Source: an uncultured Collinsella sp.
GTDB taxonomy: Bacteria > Actinomycetota > Coriobacteriia > Coriobacteriales > Coriobacteriaceae
Direction of reading: 5' to 3'
Length of the DNA: 36,602 nt
NCBI GenBank assembly: GCA_959604825.1
Contig: CAUHCN010000025.1
Span: 1 to 36,602 of the forward strand
Shown here: piece by piece, positions 1 through 7,186 of the stretch
Layout: the number at the start of each line of letters is the position of its first letter
Numbering within the stretch: position 1 is the stretch's first letter
The notes under the pieces: model-generated
What the model saw: only the letters and a program-made list of their open reading frames with translations
The model's database searches: none
What the model was told of the DNA's origin: nothing
Translations under genes and position numbers: made by a program

Positions 1-81
1 CAAGGCGGCATTGACCTTCTGGTCATGCCGCCGAAGTTGAAAGGCAGATTGCCGCCCTGGCGGGTTTGCAGCGTCAACTAG
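1..81. other. Possible partial coding end at the window edge, strand undecided
   Basis: The + strand is open from base 1 to a TAG at 79-81 (26 codons, ending WRVCSVN). The minus strand is also open over the same stretch, reading through GGNLPFNFGG. Third-position GC is about equal in the two frames (roughly 20 of 26 and 20 of 25), so codon use does not decide. If the + frame is real, it is the 3' end of a gene converging on the RGG-protein gene. I do not recognise the peptide. Confidence 0.25.
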
Positions 82-115
82 TTACGCGATTTGGTAAAAC
101 CGCGTAACCCAACTA
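78..115. terminator. Hairpin between the edge sequence and the RGG-protein gene
   Basis: GTTACGCG at 81-88 pairs with CGCGTAAC at 101-108 around a 12-nt loop, and CTAG lies outside both arms. It sits just after the stop of the minus-strand RGG gene. There is no clear T-run on either side, so termination is only a guess. Confidence 0.3.
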
Positions 116-1024
116 GAAACGGTTGCCGCGGAAGCCGCCACCGTTGCGGCCGCCACGGTCGCCACCGCGACCGCCGCGGTCGTTACCACGGTTGCCGCCG
201 AAGCCGCCACGGTTGCCACCGCGGTCGCCATAGCCACCACGGTTGCCGCCAAAGCCGCCGCGACCGCCACGGTCGCCGCCACGGTCACCAAAGCCGCCAC
301 GGCCGCCACGATCGCCACCGCGACCGCCACGGTCACCGCCGCGGCCACCGCGATCGCCAAAGCCACCGCGGCCACCACGGTCGCCGCCACGGCCACCGCG
401 ATCGTCACGGCCACCGCGAGGACCGCGGTCCTCGTCCAGGCCCATGGCGACGAGCGGAGCGATAACCTTATCGAGAGCGGCCATCAACTCGGTGGCCTCC
501 TCGTAAGAAAGCTCGGGCAGGAGCTTCTCCTTCTTGTTGGCAAGCTCGACCAGGCCCTCGGCGGCATCCTCGGCAGCGAAGACGACGATCTTGCGCATAT
601 CGCCCTCGGCGTCGTCGATGCGGCCGACCAGATCGGCAGCCTCGGCCTCGGCCATCAGGCCATCGAGCTCACGAAGGCGCATGCCCAGCAGGTCGGACAT
701 CTCCTTCTGCTCCATCTTGGGCTTGAGGTCAAGCAGCTTGATGGCGCGCTCGATGTTCGCCATACGCTCGGCCTTGGCCTCCTCCTCCTTGGAAATAGCA
801 AAGCGACGGCTACGCAGCAGGCGGGCGGCCTTCTGCATCTTGTCCATCAGCTCTTCGTCATCGTAATCAACGGCGGCCTCGACAACCTCGGCCTCCTCCT
901 CGGCGGAAACCTCGTCAGCAGCCTCAACCTCGGCAACTTCGGTCTCCACGGTCTCGACTGCCTCAACCTCGGCAGCCATGGTCTCGTTCTCGGTCTCGTT
1001 CATGATCTCTTCGTTCTCGGACAT
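113..1024 (-). CDS. Acidic winged-helix-like protein with a long RGG-repeat C-terminal tail
   Basis: This is a 303-residue protein starting at ATG 1024, with an AAGGAG SD four bases upstream. It has three parts. Residues 1 to about 60 are very acidic (runs of Glu, Ala and Val). Residues about 60-195 are a mixed-charge helical region, with a stretch around MEQKEMSDLLGMRLRELDGL that looks like a winged-helix or HTH fold. Residues about 200-303 are a low-complexity tail with some 20 RGG tripeptides mixed with GFG, GNR and GYGD. RGG tails are known in RNA-binding proteins, including some bacterial DEAD-box helicases, but no helicase motif is present here. A role in RNA or nucleic-acid binding, or in condensate formation, is inferred. 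The matching long frames on the other strands here are shadows of the Gly/Arg codon repeat. No co-directional partner is seen; the MFS gene upstream on the same strand is about 150 bp away. Confidence 0.85.
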   Translation of the reverse strand: MSENEEIMNETENETMAAEVEAVETVETEVAEVEAADEVSAEEEAEVVEAAVDYDDEELMDKMQKAARLLRSRRFAISKEEEAKAERMANIERAIKLLDLKPKMEQKEMSDLLGMRLRELDGLMAEAEAADLVGRIDDAEGDMRKIVVFAAEDAAEGLVELANKKEKLLPELSYEEATELMAALDKVIAPLVAMGLDEDRGPRGGRDDRGGRGGDRGGRGGFGDRGGRGGDRGGRGGDRGGRGGFGDRGGDRGGRGGFGGNRGGYGDRGGNRGGFGGNRGNDRGGRGGDRGGRNGGGFRGNRF

Positions 1025-1176
1025 GAGACTCCTTCTTGGCCCTCTCGGGCATCATCGCCCCATTCGCGGGGCCCGTCGCGCACTCTTTGCGCTTTAAACA
1101 TTCATGCCTCTCGGCAAAACGTCAATTAGTTTATGGTGTCGCCATCCAATCTAGCTGCAGAATCTATGTGCACACA

Positions 1177-2736
1177 TTAATGCGACATGTACGACTCGCG
1201 GCGAGCGTACACAACCGACACCGCGAACCCGACAACGGCAATCACAGCCGCCACGCGCACGGCAGCCGCAAATCCAATCGCCTGGGCAACGTCCGTCGCG
1301 ACGCCGGCGGCACCGGCAGCCGCTGCAGAACTCGAAAGCAGGTCGATAAACAGCGACGGGCCAAACGACGCGGCAATCATGTTCCACGTGTTGAGCAATG
1401 CCGTTCCGTGAGGATGCTCGGCAGCGGGTAGCGTCTCCAATCCGGCCGTTTGCGAGGGGCTCAGCACCAAACCGACGCCGGCATACACTACAACGGTCAG
1501 TGCCGCGACAACGCCGATGTTCATGGTCGCCGCGGTCATCGAGATCGCAGTCTGTCCCACGGCAATCAGGGCAAAACCGACCGGCAGCAGCGGCCATGCG
1601 CCACGGGCATCCATCACGCGCCCGCCTACAATCGAGGTCACGGCATTGCAGGCAATCGTCGGCAAAATGAGCAAGCCCGCAACAAGTGCGGTCATGCCGT
1701 ATGCGCCCTCAAAATAGAGCGGCAACAAAACACTCATCGAGAACGTTGTCATCATCGACACCACCACAAGCAGGCACGCAGGCCAAAAACGAACGCTCGC
1801 CATGGGACGCACGTTAAGCACCGGATGCTCGAGCTTGAGCTGACGGGCCGCAAACAAGCTGAGCAGCACAAGGGCGGCGAAAAGCGTCCCGATGCCGGAA
1901 ATCAGATTGGTCGAGAACTCGCCTACGGAATACACAAATGCCGTAATGCCGGCAGCGAGCAAAACAACCGACAGAATATCAAGCGTGGTGTTCGAGCGCT
2001 CTCCGACATTCTGAACAAGCTTTACGCCCGCCGCAGCGACCGCAATGCCGCCCACCAACGGCACTACGAACACCGCTCTCCAGCCAAACAACGTGCACAT
2101 AAGACCGCTGATCACGGGTCCAAACGCCGGCCCTAGCGTAATGCAGGCACCGCCCAGACTCAGGTACAGACCGAGCTTCTCACGCGGGGCGCAAGACAGC
2201 ACCACGTTCATCATGAGCGGAAACAAGATGCCCGATCCCGCAGCCTGCAAAATGCGACTTGGCAGCAAGACGGTAAACGTTGGGGCGACCAAGCACAGGA
2301 CTTCTCCGGCGACCAGGCATCCACATGCGAAAAACAGCAGCTTACGCGTCGAAAAACAACCAGACAGAAAGGCCATGATGGCCGTAAAGATCGACGTCAC
2401 GATCATGTAGCCCGAAACAAGCCACTGCGCCGTGGTGGCACTCACCGAAAAGGCCGCCATAATGTCGTGCAGCGCCACGTTAATGATGTTCTCGTTAAAC
2501 GCGGCAACAAAGGCTGCGATATACATAACGATGAGAAACGCCGAAGTGCCCGATGGCGTTGCCCTAACTTGTTGCTGAGATTTGCTCCCCTTGCATTTCC
2601 TTCCTCTTGGAACGACAGTCGTATCGCCCCAGAGGAACAGTCCAGGGCGAGGATGAGCCCTAGACTTACGCCAGACGCCGCACGCGACGAGTTTGGCAAC
2701 ATGGTCCAACGTCGAAAGATTGTAACGCGGACGCAC
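1177..2736 (-). CDS. MFS transporter, DHA2/EmrB-QacA-like drug exporter
   Basis: The core protein begins around LIVMYIAAFVAAFNENIINV, which fits transmembrane segment 1 of the DHA2 (14-helix) drug:H+ antiporters. It continues through many hydrophobic segments, including the segment-4/5 region with LGPAFGPVISG, and ends at MSH. The start is uncertain. GTG 2736 has an SD (GGAAGGA) but adds about 75 unlikely residues rich in Arg, Pro and Trp. An ATG at 2596 with a strong SD (AGAGGAAGG) is out of frame and meets TAG after ten codons. The first in-frame ATG after that lies inside segment 1. A frameshift near the N-terminus is therefore possible. The substrate cannot be told from sequence. The gene is divergent from the deformylase-like gene, and their 5' regions overlap if GTG 2736 is used. 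Confidence 0.85.
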   Translation of the reverse strand: MRPRYNLSTLDHVAKLVACGVWRKSRAHPRPGLFLWGDTTVVPRGRKCKGSKSQQQVRATPSGTSAFLIVMYIAAFVAAFNENIINVALHDIMAAFSVSATTAQWLVSGYMIVTSIFTAIMAFLSGCFSTRKLLFFACGCLVAGEVLCLVAPTFTVLLPSRILQAAGSGILFPLMMNVVLSCAPREKLGLYLSLGGACITLGPAFGPVISGLMCTLFGWRAVFVVPLVGGIAVAAAGVKLVQNVGERSNTTLDILSVVLLAAGITAFVYSVGEFSTNLISGIGTLFAALVLLSLFAARQLKLEHPVLNVRPMASVRFWPACLLVVVSMMTTFSMSVLLPLYFEGAYGMTALVAGLLILPTIACNAVTSIVGGRVMDARGAWPLLPVGFALIAVGQTAISMTAATMNIGVVAALTVVVYAGVGLVLSPSQTAGLETLPAAEHPHGTALLNTWNMIAASFGPSLFIDLLSSSAAAAGAAGVATDVAQAIGFAAAVRVAAVIAVVGFAVSVVYARRESYMSH

Positions 2737-2796
2737 AGCTTTCCTTCCGCGCTATTATCAAAAGTCCACGAAAGCATGAGACATGAGGAGCCCGCC

Positions 2797-3207
2797 ATGA
2801 TTAAGCCCATCATGAAATCCGAGTTCTTTTTGCGCCTGCCCTCCGAAGACGCAGGGCCCGATGATGCCGCGACCGGGCAGGACCTCCTGGATACGCTCCT
2901 CGAGCATGAGCACGAGTGCGTTGGCCTCGCCGCCAACATGATCGGCGTGCGCAAACGCATCATCTGCGTAAAGGACGGCAACAGGGCGCTGCTGATGTAC
3001 AACCCTCAAATTCTTGAGCAGGTCAATGCCTATCAGACGAGCGAAGGATGCCTCTCGTTGATCGGCGAGCGCCCCTGTACCCGCTACCGTCGCATTAAGG
3101 TGGAGTATTTGGACGAGAACTTCGTCCACCGCATCAAGAACTTCTCGGGCTACACCGCCGAGATCATCCAACACGAAATCGACCACTGTTGCGGAATCGT
3201 TGTATAG
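2797..3207 (+). CDS. Peptide deformylase-family protein, metal site intact
   Basis: This 136-residue protein starts at ATG 2797, with GAGGAG seven to twelve bases upstream; upstream ATGs lack an SD. All three deformylase signatures are present: GLAANMIG (motif 1), EGCLS with the metal-ligand Cys (motif 2) and QHEIDH with two His ligands and the catalytic Glu (motif 3). In motif 1 the active-site Gln of classical Def (GLAAPQIG) is Met. The protein is shorter than typical Def (about 150-190 residues) and ends almost directly after the HExDH helix. Classical Def removes the formyl group from nascent N-terminal fMet. This compact form probably does the same or acts on a special substrate, and it need not be the main cellular Def. 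A perfect hairpin follows the stop codon. A paralog lies at 10615-11034. Confidence 0.85.
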   Translation: MIKPIMKSEFFLRLPSEDAGPDDAATGQDLLDTLLEHEHECVGLAANMIGVRKRIICVKDGNRALLMYNPQILEQVNAYQTSEGCLSLIGERPCTRYRRIKVEYLDENFVHRIKNFSGYTAEIIQHEIDHCCGIVV

Positions 3208-3208
3208 T

Positions 3209-3346
3209 TCCGCCGTTCTACCGAACGGCGGACCGCTTGACGCTGCGCGAGCCGCATTCACACCAATCTGACGTTCAGCTTCAAGGGCGCGACCAAAAGG
3301 TCAGCGCCCTTTCGCTTCACGTCACCTTGGCGCAAATGCGGCTCGC
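3209..3346. other. Highly structured intergenic block between convergent genes
   Basis: Directly after the deformylase-like stop there is a perfect 10-bp hairpin (TCCGCCGTTC at 3209-3218 with GAACGGCGGA at 3223-3232). An outer inverted repeat, GCGAGCCGCATT at 3247-3258 with AATGCGGCTCGC at 3335-3346, is also perfect over 12 bp and encloses the terminator hairpin at 3283-3311. No gene was found in the 199 bp between the two stop codons. Confidence 0.6.
3283..3316 (+). terminator. Intrinsic terminator of the deformylase-like gene
   Basis: AAGGGCGCGACC (3283-3294), loop AAAA, then GGTC, a one-base bulge and GCGCCCTT (to 3311), followed by TTCGCTTC. The T-rich tail is weak. It lies about 75 bp after the stop. 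Confidence 0.55.
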
Positions 3347-3406
3347 TCGCTGTCGTTTGCCTATCCTGCGACGCTTCAGTTCTCGCGGCGGCACATATCT
3401 AATCCC

Positions 3407-4927
3407 CTACGACTGGCGATAGTGATCGAAGAAGTCAGCCAAGTCTTCGAGGGACTCTTTGAGCACTTCCATGCGCGGCAGGTACACGATGCGGAAGTGG
3501 TCGGGCTCGGCCCAGTTAAAGCCGCCGCCGCGCGTGATCAGGATCTTCTTCTCGTGCAGCAGGTCAAGGGCAAACTGCTCGTCATCGGTGATGTTGAACT
3601 TCTTAACATCCATCTTGGGGAAGATGTAGAACGCCGCACGCGGCTTGACCACCGAGATGCCGTCAATCTTGTTGAGCGCCTCATACACAAAGTTGCGCTG
3701 CTCGTAGACGCGGCCGCCGGGACGGATGTAGTCGTTGACGGACTGATGACCACCGAGTGCCGTTTGAACGATCGATTGAGCCGGCACGTTGGAGCACAGG
3801 CGCATGTTGGAGAGCATGTTGATGCCCATGATGAAGTCGCTCATGCAGCGCTGGTTGCCCGAAAGCACCATCCAGCCAATACGATAGCCCGCAATCATGT
3901 GCGACTTGGACAGACCGCTAAAGGTAACGCAGGGCAGATCGGGGGCGAGCGAGGCAATCGAGACGTGCTCGTAGCCGTCCATGCACAGGCGGTCGTAGAT
4001 CTCATCAGCAAAGATCATGAGCTGGTGCCTGCGTGCAACCTCGACGATGCCCTCGAGCACCTCGCGCGGATAGACGGATCCCGTGGGGTTGTTGGGGTTG
4101 ATGATGACGAGGGCCTTGGTCGCGCTTGTGATCTTGGACTCCATATCCTCCAGGTCGGGATACCAATCCGCCTGCTCATCGCACAGATAGTGCACAGGAT
4201 GACCGCCGGCAAGGGTTGCGCACGCCGTCCAAAGCGGATAGTCGGGGCTGGGGATCAGAATCTCGTCGCCATTGTCGAGCAGCGCGTTCATCGAAAGCTG
4301 AATGAGCTCGGACACGCCGTTGCCCGTGTAGATATGCTCCATCTGAACATTGGGCAGGCCTTTGATCTGCGAATACTGCATGATCGCCTTGCGCGCAGAG
4401 AACAGGCCACGCGAGTTGGAATAGCCTTCGCAGTCGGGCAACTGCTGGCGCATGTCCTTGATAACCTCGTCGGGCGTGCGGAAACCAAAGGGCGCGGGGT
4501 TGCCGATGTTGAGCTTGAGAATACGCTCGCCCTCGTCCTCCATACGGGCGGCCTCGTCGACGACAGGGCCGCGGACGTCGTAGAGGACGTTGTCGAGCTT
4601 GGTGGATTTAGAAAAGGTACGCATGGTGGTGCTCCTTGCAATTTGAGCCGTGGGATTAGGTTCGGATTTGGCAACGTTATGGGACGAGGACGTCTCGCCT
4701 TGATCGGCGTCACTGGCGAGCAGCCAGGAAACATCGACCTCCAAAATACGGGCGAGCAGCTCTGCCACATCGTGTCGCGGAATCGTCTTGCCACTCACAT
4801 ATTGGCTCATCTGACTCTTGCCGAGTTTTTTGCCGAGCATCTCCGATGCACGAATCACATCCGACTGTCGAACGTCGCGATCGGACATAGCCTGTCGCAG
4901 GCGATCGCTAAACGTCTCTTGGGCCAC
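3407..4927 (-). CDS. alaA: HTH (XRE)-fused alanine-type aminotransferase, AlaA ortholog
   Basis: The start chosen is GTG 4927, with AAGGAGG five bases upstream, giving 506 residues. Residues about 1-75 look like an XRE/Cro HTH domain (QSDVIRASEMLGKKLGKSQM, then SQYVSGKTIPR), followed by a linker to about 101. Residues 102-506 match E. coli AlaA (YfbQ) nearly end to end: GNPAPFGF, NPNNPTG, DEIYDRL, and the PLP lysine in SGLSKSHMIAGYR. AlaA transfers amino groups between glutamate and pyruvate in the cytoplasm, using PLP. Met102 (ATG 4624) has its own SD, AAGGAG, seven bases upstream. From there the enzyme is 405 residues, the length I recall for E. coli AlaA, with the PLP lysine at 240 of that form. 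Two products are therefore plausible: a DNA-binding fusion and a free enzyme. Upstream repeats of GTTCAATT suggest self-regulation. The HTH function and the two-product model are inferred. Confidence 0.93.
   Translation of the reverse strand: MAQETFSDRLRQAMSDRDVRQSDVIRASEMLGKKLGKSQMSQYVSGKTIPRHDVAELLARILEVDVSWLLASDADQGETSSSHNVAKSEPNPTAQIARSTTMRTFSKSTKLDNVLYDVRGPVVDEAARMEDEGERILKLNIGNPAPFGFRTPDEVIKDMRQQLPDCEGYSNSRGLFSARKAIMQYSQIKGLPNVQMEHIYTGNGVSELIQLSMNALLDNGDEILIPSPDYPLWTACATLAGGHPVHYLCDEQADWYPDLEDMESKITSATKALVIINPNNPTGSVYPREVLEGIVEVARRHQLMIFADEIYDRLCMDGYEHVSIASLAPDLPCVTFSGLSKSHMIAGYRIGWMVLSGNQRCMSDFIMGINMLSNMRLCSNVPAQSIVQTALGGHQSVNDYIRPGGRVYEQRNFVYEALNKIDGISVVKPRAAFYIFPKMDVKKFNITDDEQFALDLLHEKKILITRGGGFNWAEPDHFRIVYLPRMEVLKESLEDLADFFDHYRQS
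4632..4637 (-). promoter_or_regulatory. Internal Shine-Dalgarno for a free AlaA enzyme
   Basis: AAGGAG on the minus strand ends seven bases before ATG 4624. That codon begins exactly where homology to stand-alone AlaA starts (MRTFSKSTKLDNV). It would give a 405-residue enzyme from the same mRNA as the 506-residue fusion. Confidence 0.6.
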
Positions 4928-4948
4928 TAGAACCTCCTTGCTGGCAAA

Positions 4949-5030
4949 GTTCAATTTATAGAACACTAATTGAACCTGAGTTCAATTTAGGCAGCAGTAT
5001 AACGCCGTGCTATTTCGAAAAGTTCAATTT
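4949..5030 (-). promoter_or_regulatory. GTTCAATT operator repeats upstream of the HTH-AlaA gene
   Basis: GTTCAATTT occurs at 4949-4957 and 5022-5030. A perfect dyad, AATTGAAC-CTGA-GTTCAATT, spans 4968-4987. A possible -10 (TATACT, minus strand, 4996-5001) lies between them, so a bound repressor would overlap or block the promoter. The most likely ligand is the HTH domain of the gene itself; this is an inference. Confidence 0.6.
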
Positions 5031-5090
5031 CAAAAATAAAATGAGCCAAACCTCGAGATTTATCCCAAGGCGATATCGACGCGCGCTCGT

Positions 5091-5948
5091 TTAGAGGTAT
5101 TCGAGGAAACGGGCGGCGGCAAGCGAAACATCGGTCGTGCGATATATCGCATTGATCTGCCGATGGGGATGCCCCTCGAGCGGACGCACGGCAACATCGA
5201 ACTGGCAGCGCCGCAAGATGAGCGCCGGAAGGATGCTCACACCCAGACCGTCCTCAACCATGGCCATAATTGCATAGTCATCCCAGGTCGACAGCTTAGA
5301 GCGCACCGCCAGACCCGCCCGACGAAACAGCGGCGTAATCTCGTCGTCGCTACCGCGTTCCAGCAGAATAAACTGCTCGTTGGCCAAATCGGCAAGGGAA
5401 ACGTCCTCCGCACTGGCAAGCAAAGAGTCTGTCGGCACCACCGCCATCAACTCGTCGCGCACCAAAGATCGCGATGTCATCCCATTTTCTCGAGGCTCAT
5501 GCGGGATAAAGCCCAGATCACAACGGCCCTCCGTCACCCATTGTTCAATCTCTGAATAGTCGCCCATCAGTAACTCATAATCGATGTCTGGATAATCGGC
5601 GCGAAAACGCGCAATCACCGGCGGCAGTACGTGGGTCGCCACGCTCGAAAACGTACCGATGCAGATTTTGCCGCGCATGAGCCCACGCATCTCATCCACC
5701 CGCCGCTGCAAGCGAATGAATTCTTCGCAGAGCGCCTCGACAGCCGGCATGACCTGCCGCCCGTCGGCAGAAAGCGTCACGCCCTCGCGACTGCGGTCGA
5801 GTACCTTAAAACCCCAGTCGGCCTCGAGGTCGGCCACCATGCGGCTCACGCCCGATTGCGAATAGCTCAAGTGCTCGGCGGCGCGCGTAAAACTTCCGGC
5901 GCGTACCGTCTCGAGCAGCACCTGCATCTTTTGGATATTTGTTTCCAC
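5091..5948 (-). CDS. LysR-family transcriptional regulator
   Basis: This is 285 residues from GTG 5948, chosen because GGAGG lies six bases upstream; an ATG seven codons earlier has no such site. The N-terminal winged HTH has the usual LysR pattern (MQVLLETVRAGSFTRAAEHL, then SYSQSGVSRMVADLE). From about residue 85 (KICIGTFSSVATHVLPPVIA) it continues into a periplasmic-binding-protein-like effector domain (LGFIPHEP, then DGLGVSILP). LysR proteins bind small ligands and usually control a divergent neighbour. Here the divergent gene is the EamA transporter, with about 118 bp between the starts, so control of that transporter is likely. The effector is unknown. Confidence 0.92.
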   Translation of the reverse strand: METNIQKMQVLLETVRAGSFTRAAEHLSYSQSGVSRMVADLEADWGFKVLDRSREGVTLSADGRQVMPAVEALCEEFIRLQRRVDEMRGLMRGKICIGTFSSVATHVLPPVIARFRADYPDIDYELLMGDYSEIEQWVTEGRCDLGFIPHEPRENGMTSRSLVRDELMAVVPTDSLLASAEDVSLADLANEQFILLERGSDDEITPLFRRAGLAVRSKLSTWDDYAIMAMVEDGLGVSILPALILRRCQFDVAVRPLEGHPHRQINAIYRTTDVSLAAARFLEYL

Positions 5949-6066
5949 GGAGCGCCTCCGCCCTTGCATGATGTTTTGTCATGTTATCCATGCATTATAT
6001 TCGCTTTTCTTCTAAAGTCACCTCACCCATAGTGAACATGCAGGGATATGAAAGGGGCGGCTGCGC

Positions 6067-6978
6067 ATGAACAACGGACTGTTTACGTACTTAGCAGCAT
6101 TGCTATTGTTTGGCTCCAACGGCATCATCGCCGCTGCTATCGCGCTGCCGAGCTCCGACATCGTGCTACTACGCACGTTTTTGGGCGCTCTCACCCTTGC
6201 CGCCATCCTCTTCATAACCAAGCGCCATAACCTGCAGGCTCCATCTCGCCCCCGCGAGGCCGCAGCGCTCATCGTCTCGGGAGCCGCGCTGGGCGCCAGC
6301 TGGATTTTCTTGTTCCGCGCCTACCAGACGATCGGCGTCGGCGTATCCTCGCTGCTGTACTACTGCGGCCCCATCATCGTCATGGCCCTCTCGCCGTTTA
6401 TCTTTGGCGAAAAACTGACCGGCAGCAAAATCGCCGGCTTTATCGCCGTCGCCTGCGGCGCTTTTCTCATTGCAGCGCAAGGTCTCGGCGGCAATATGCC
6501 CATTGCGGGCATCATCTGCGGCATCGCCTCAGCATTTTGCTATGCGCTGATGGTCATCGCTAGCAAGGGTGCGCCACACATCGAGGGTCTCGAGAACTCC
6601 GCGCTCCAGTTGAGCGCCGCCTTTGTGACCGCGCTGGTCCTTACGCTCGTCACCCAAGGCGCTCCCTCGTTTTTCTCCCCCGGCATCGCCGCAGGCATCG
6701 ATTGGCGCGCCGTCGCTATGCTCGGCGTCGTCAACACCGGCATCGGTTGCCTGCTCTACTTTAGCGCCGTCGCCAAACTGCCCGTGCAGACCGTCGCCGT
6801 CGTCGGCTACCTCGAGCCGCTTTCGGCGGTCGTGTTCTCGGCCGTCCTTTTGGGCGAAGCCATAACACCGATCCGCCTGATGGGCGCCGCGCTCATCATC
6901 GGCGGCGCGCTCTTTTGTGAAGTCGCCGGCAAACGCGCAGACACCAAGGCCGGTATCGCCCAGACAGTACGCGCCTAA
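6067..6978 (+). CDS. EamA/DMT-family transporter
   Basis: A 303-residue membrane protein starting at ATG 6067, with a GGGGCGG SD. It has about ten hydrophobic segments in two EamA repeats: the first around LLFGSNGIIAAAIALP and LRTFLGALTLAAILF, the second from AGIICGIASAFCYALMVIAS. The signature end of each repeat is present (SPFIFGEKLTG; YLEPLSAVVFSAVLLGEAI). Members export metabolites or amino acids, or take up substrates; the substrate here cannot be told. It is divergent from the LysR gene at 5091-5948, its probable regulator. The short tail (residues about 290-303) is hydrophilic. Confidence 0.9.
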   Translation: MNNGLFTYLAALLLFGSNGIIAAAIALPSSDIVLLRTFLGALTLAAILFITKRHNLQAPSRPREAAALIVSGAALGASWIFLFRAYQTIGVGVSSLLYYCGPIIVMALSPFIFGEKLTGSKIAGFIAVACGAFLIAAQGLGGNMPIAGIICGIASAFCYALMVIASKGAPHIEGLENSALQLSAAFVTALVLTLVTQGAPSFFSPGIAAGIDWRAVAMLGVVNTGIGCLLYFSAVAKLPVQTVAVVGYLEPLSAVVFSAVLLGEAITPIRLMGAALIIGGALFCEVAGKRADTKAGIAQTVRA

Positions 6979-6992
6979 ACGCCCCTCTTCAG

Positions 6993-7063
6993 TTCAAAGC
7001 AGGGGTGCGTCCGCGGTTAACACATTGCAGCAAACCATACAGCGGATACGCCCCTGCTTTGAA
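6993..7063. repeat. Imperfect 22-bp inverted repeat downstream of the EamA gene
   Basis: The arms at 6993-7014 and 7042-7063 begin with TTCAAAGCAGGGG and end with CCCCTGCTTTGAA, with about three mismatches in the inner part and a 27-nt centre. It could fold as a strong stem and end the EamA transcript, but no T-run follows. Confidence 0.5.
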
Positions 7064-7081
7064 ATGCTACCTGCGTATATG

Positions 7082-7105
7082 AATAATCCCCAGCTGGGGA
7101 TTATT
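7082..7105. repeat. Perfect 24-bp palindrome upstream of kup
   Basis: AATAATCCCCAG is followed directly by its reverse complement, with no loop. It lies 81 bp before the first kup start. A loop-free palindrome fits a dimeric protein-binding site better than an RNA hairpin. It may alternatively be part of the EamA terminator region (TTATTGTCT follows). Confidence 0.55.
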
Positions 7106-7186
7106 GTCTAAAATACCCCGATGTGCCAAACTGCTTTTATATGTATAAAGATGGCATAAAGGTCTGCTGTTCTTTTCAGAGGCCAG

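Noticed and set aside
82..465. Short-period DNA repeat that might be read as a CRISPR or satellite, with overlapping Ala/Val and Arg/His frames
   Set aside because: The period is that of RGG codons in the 303-residue protein. There are no equal-length spacers, and the other frames are shadows.
3422..4930. 502-codon open frame on the + strand opposite the HTH-AlaA gene
   Set aside because: It mirrors the aminotransferase gene and carries no motif; the aminotransferase has complete catalytic motifs and a good SD.
7014..7186. c-di-AMP (ydaO) riboswitch upstream of kup
   Set aside because: I looked for the conserved ydaO core and did not find it; only palindromes are present.
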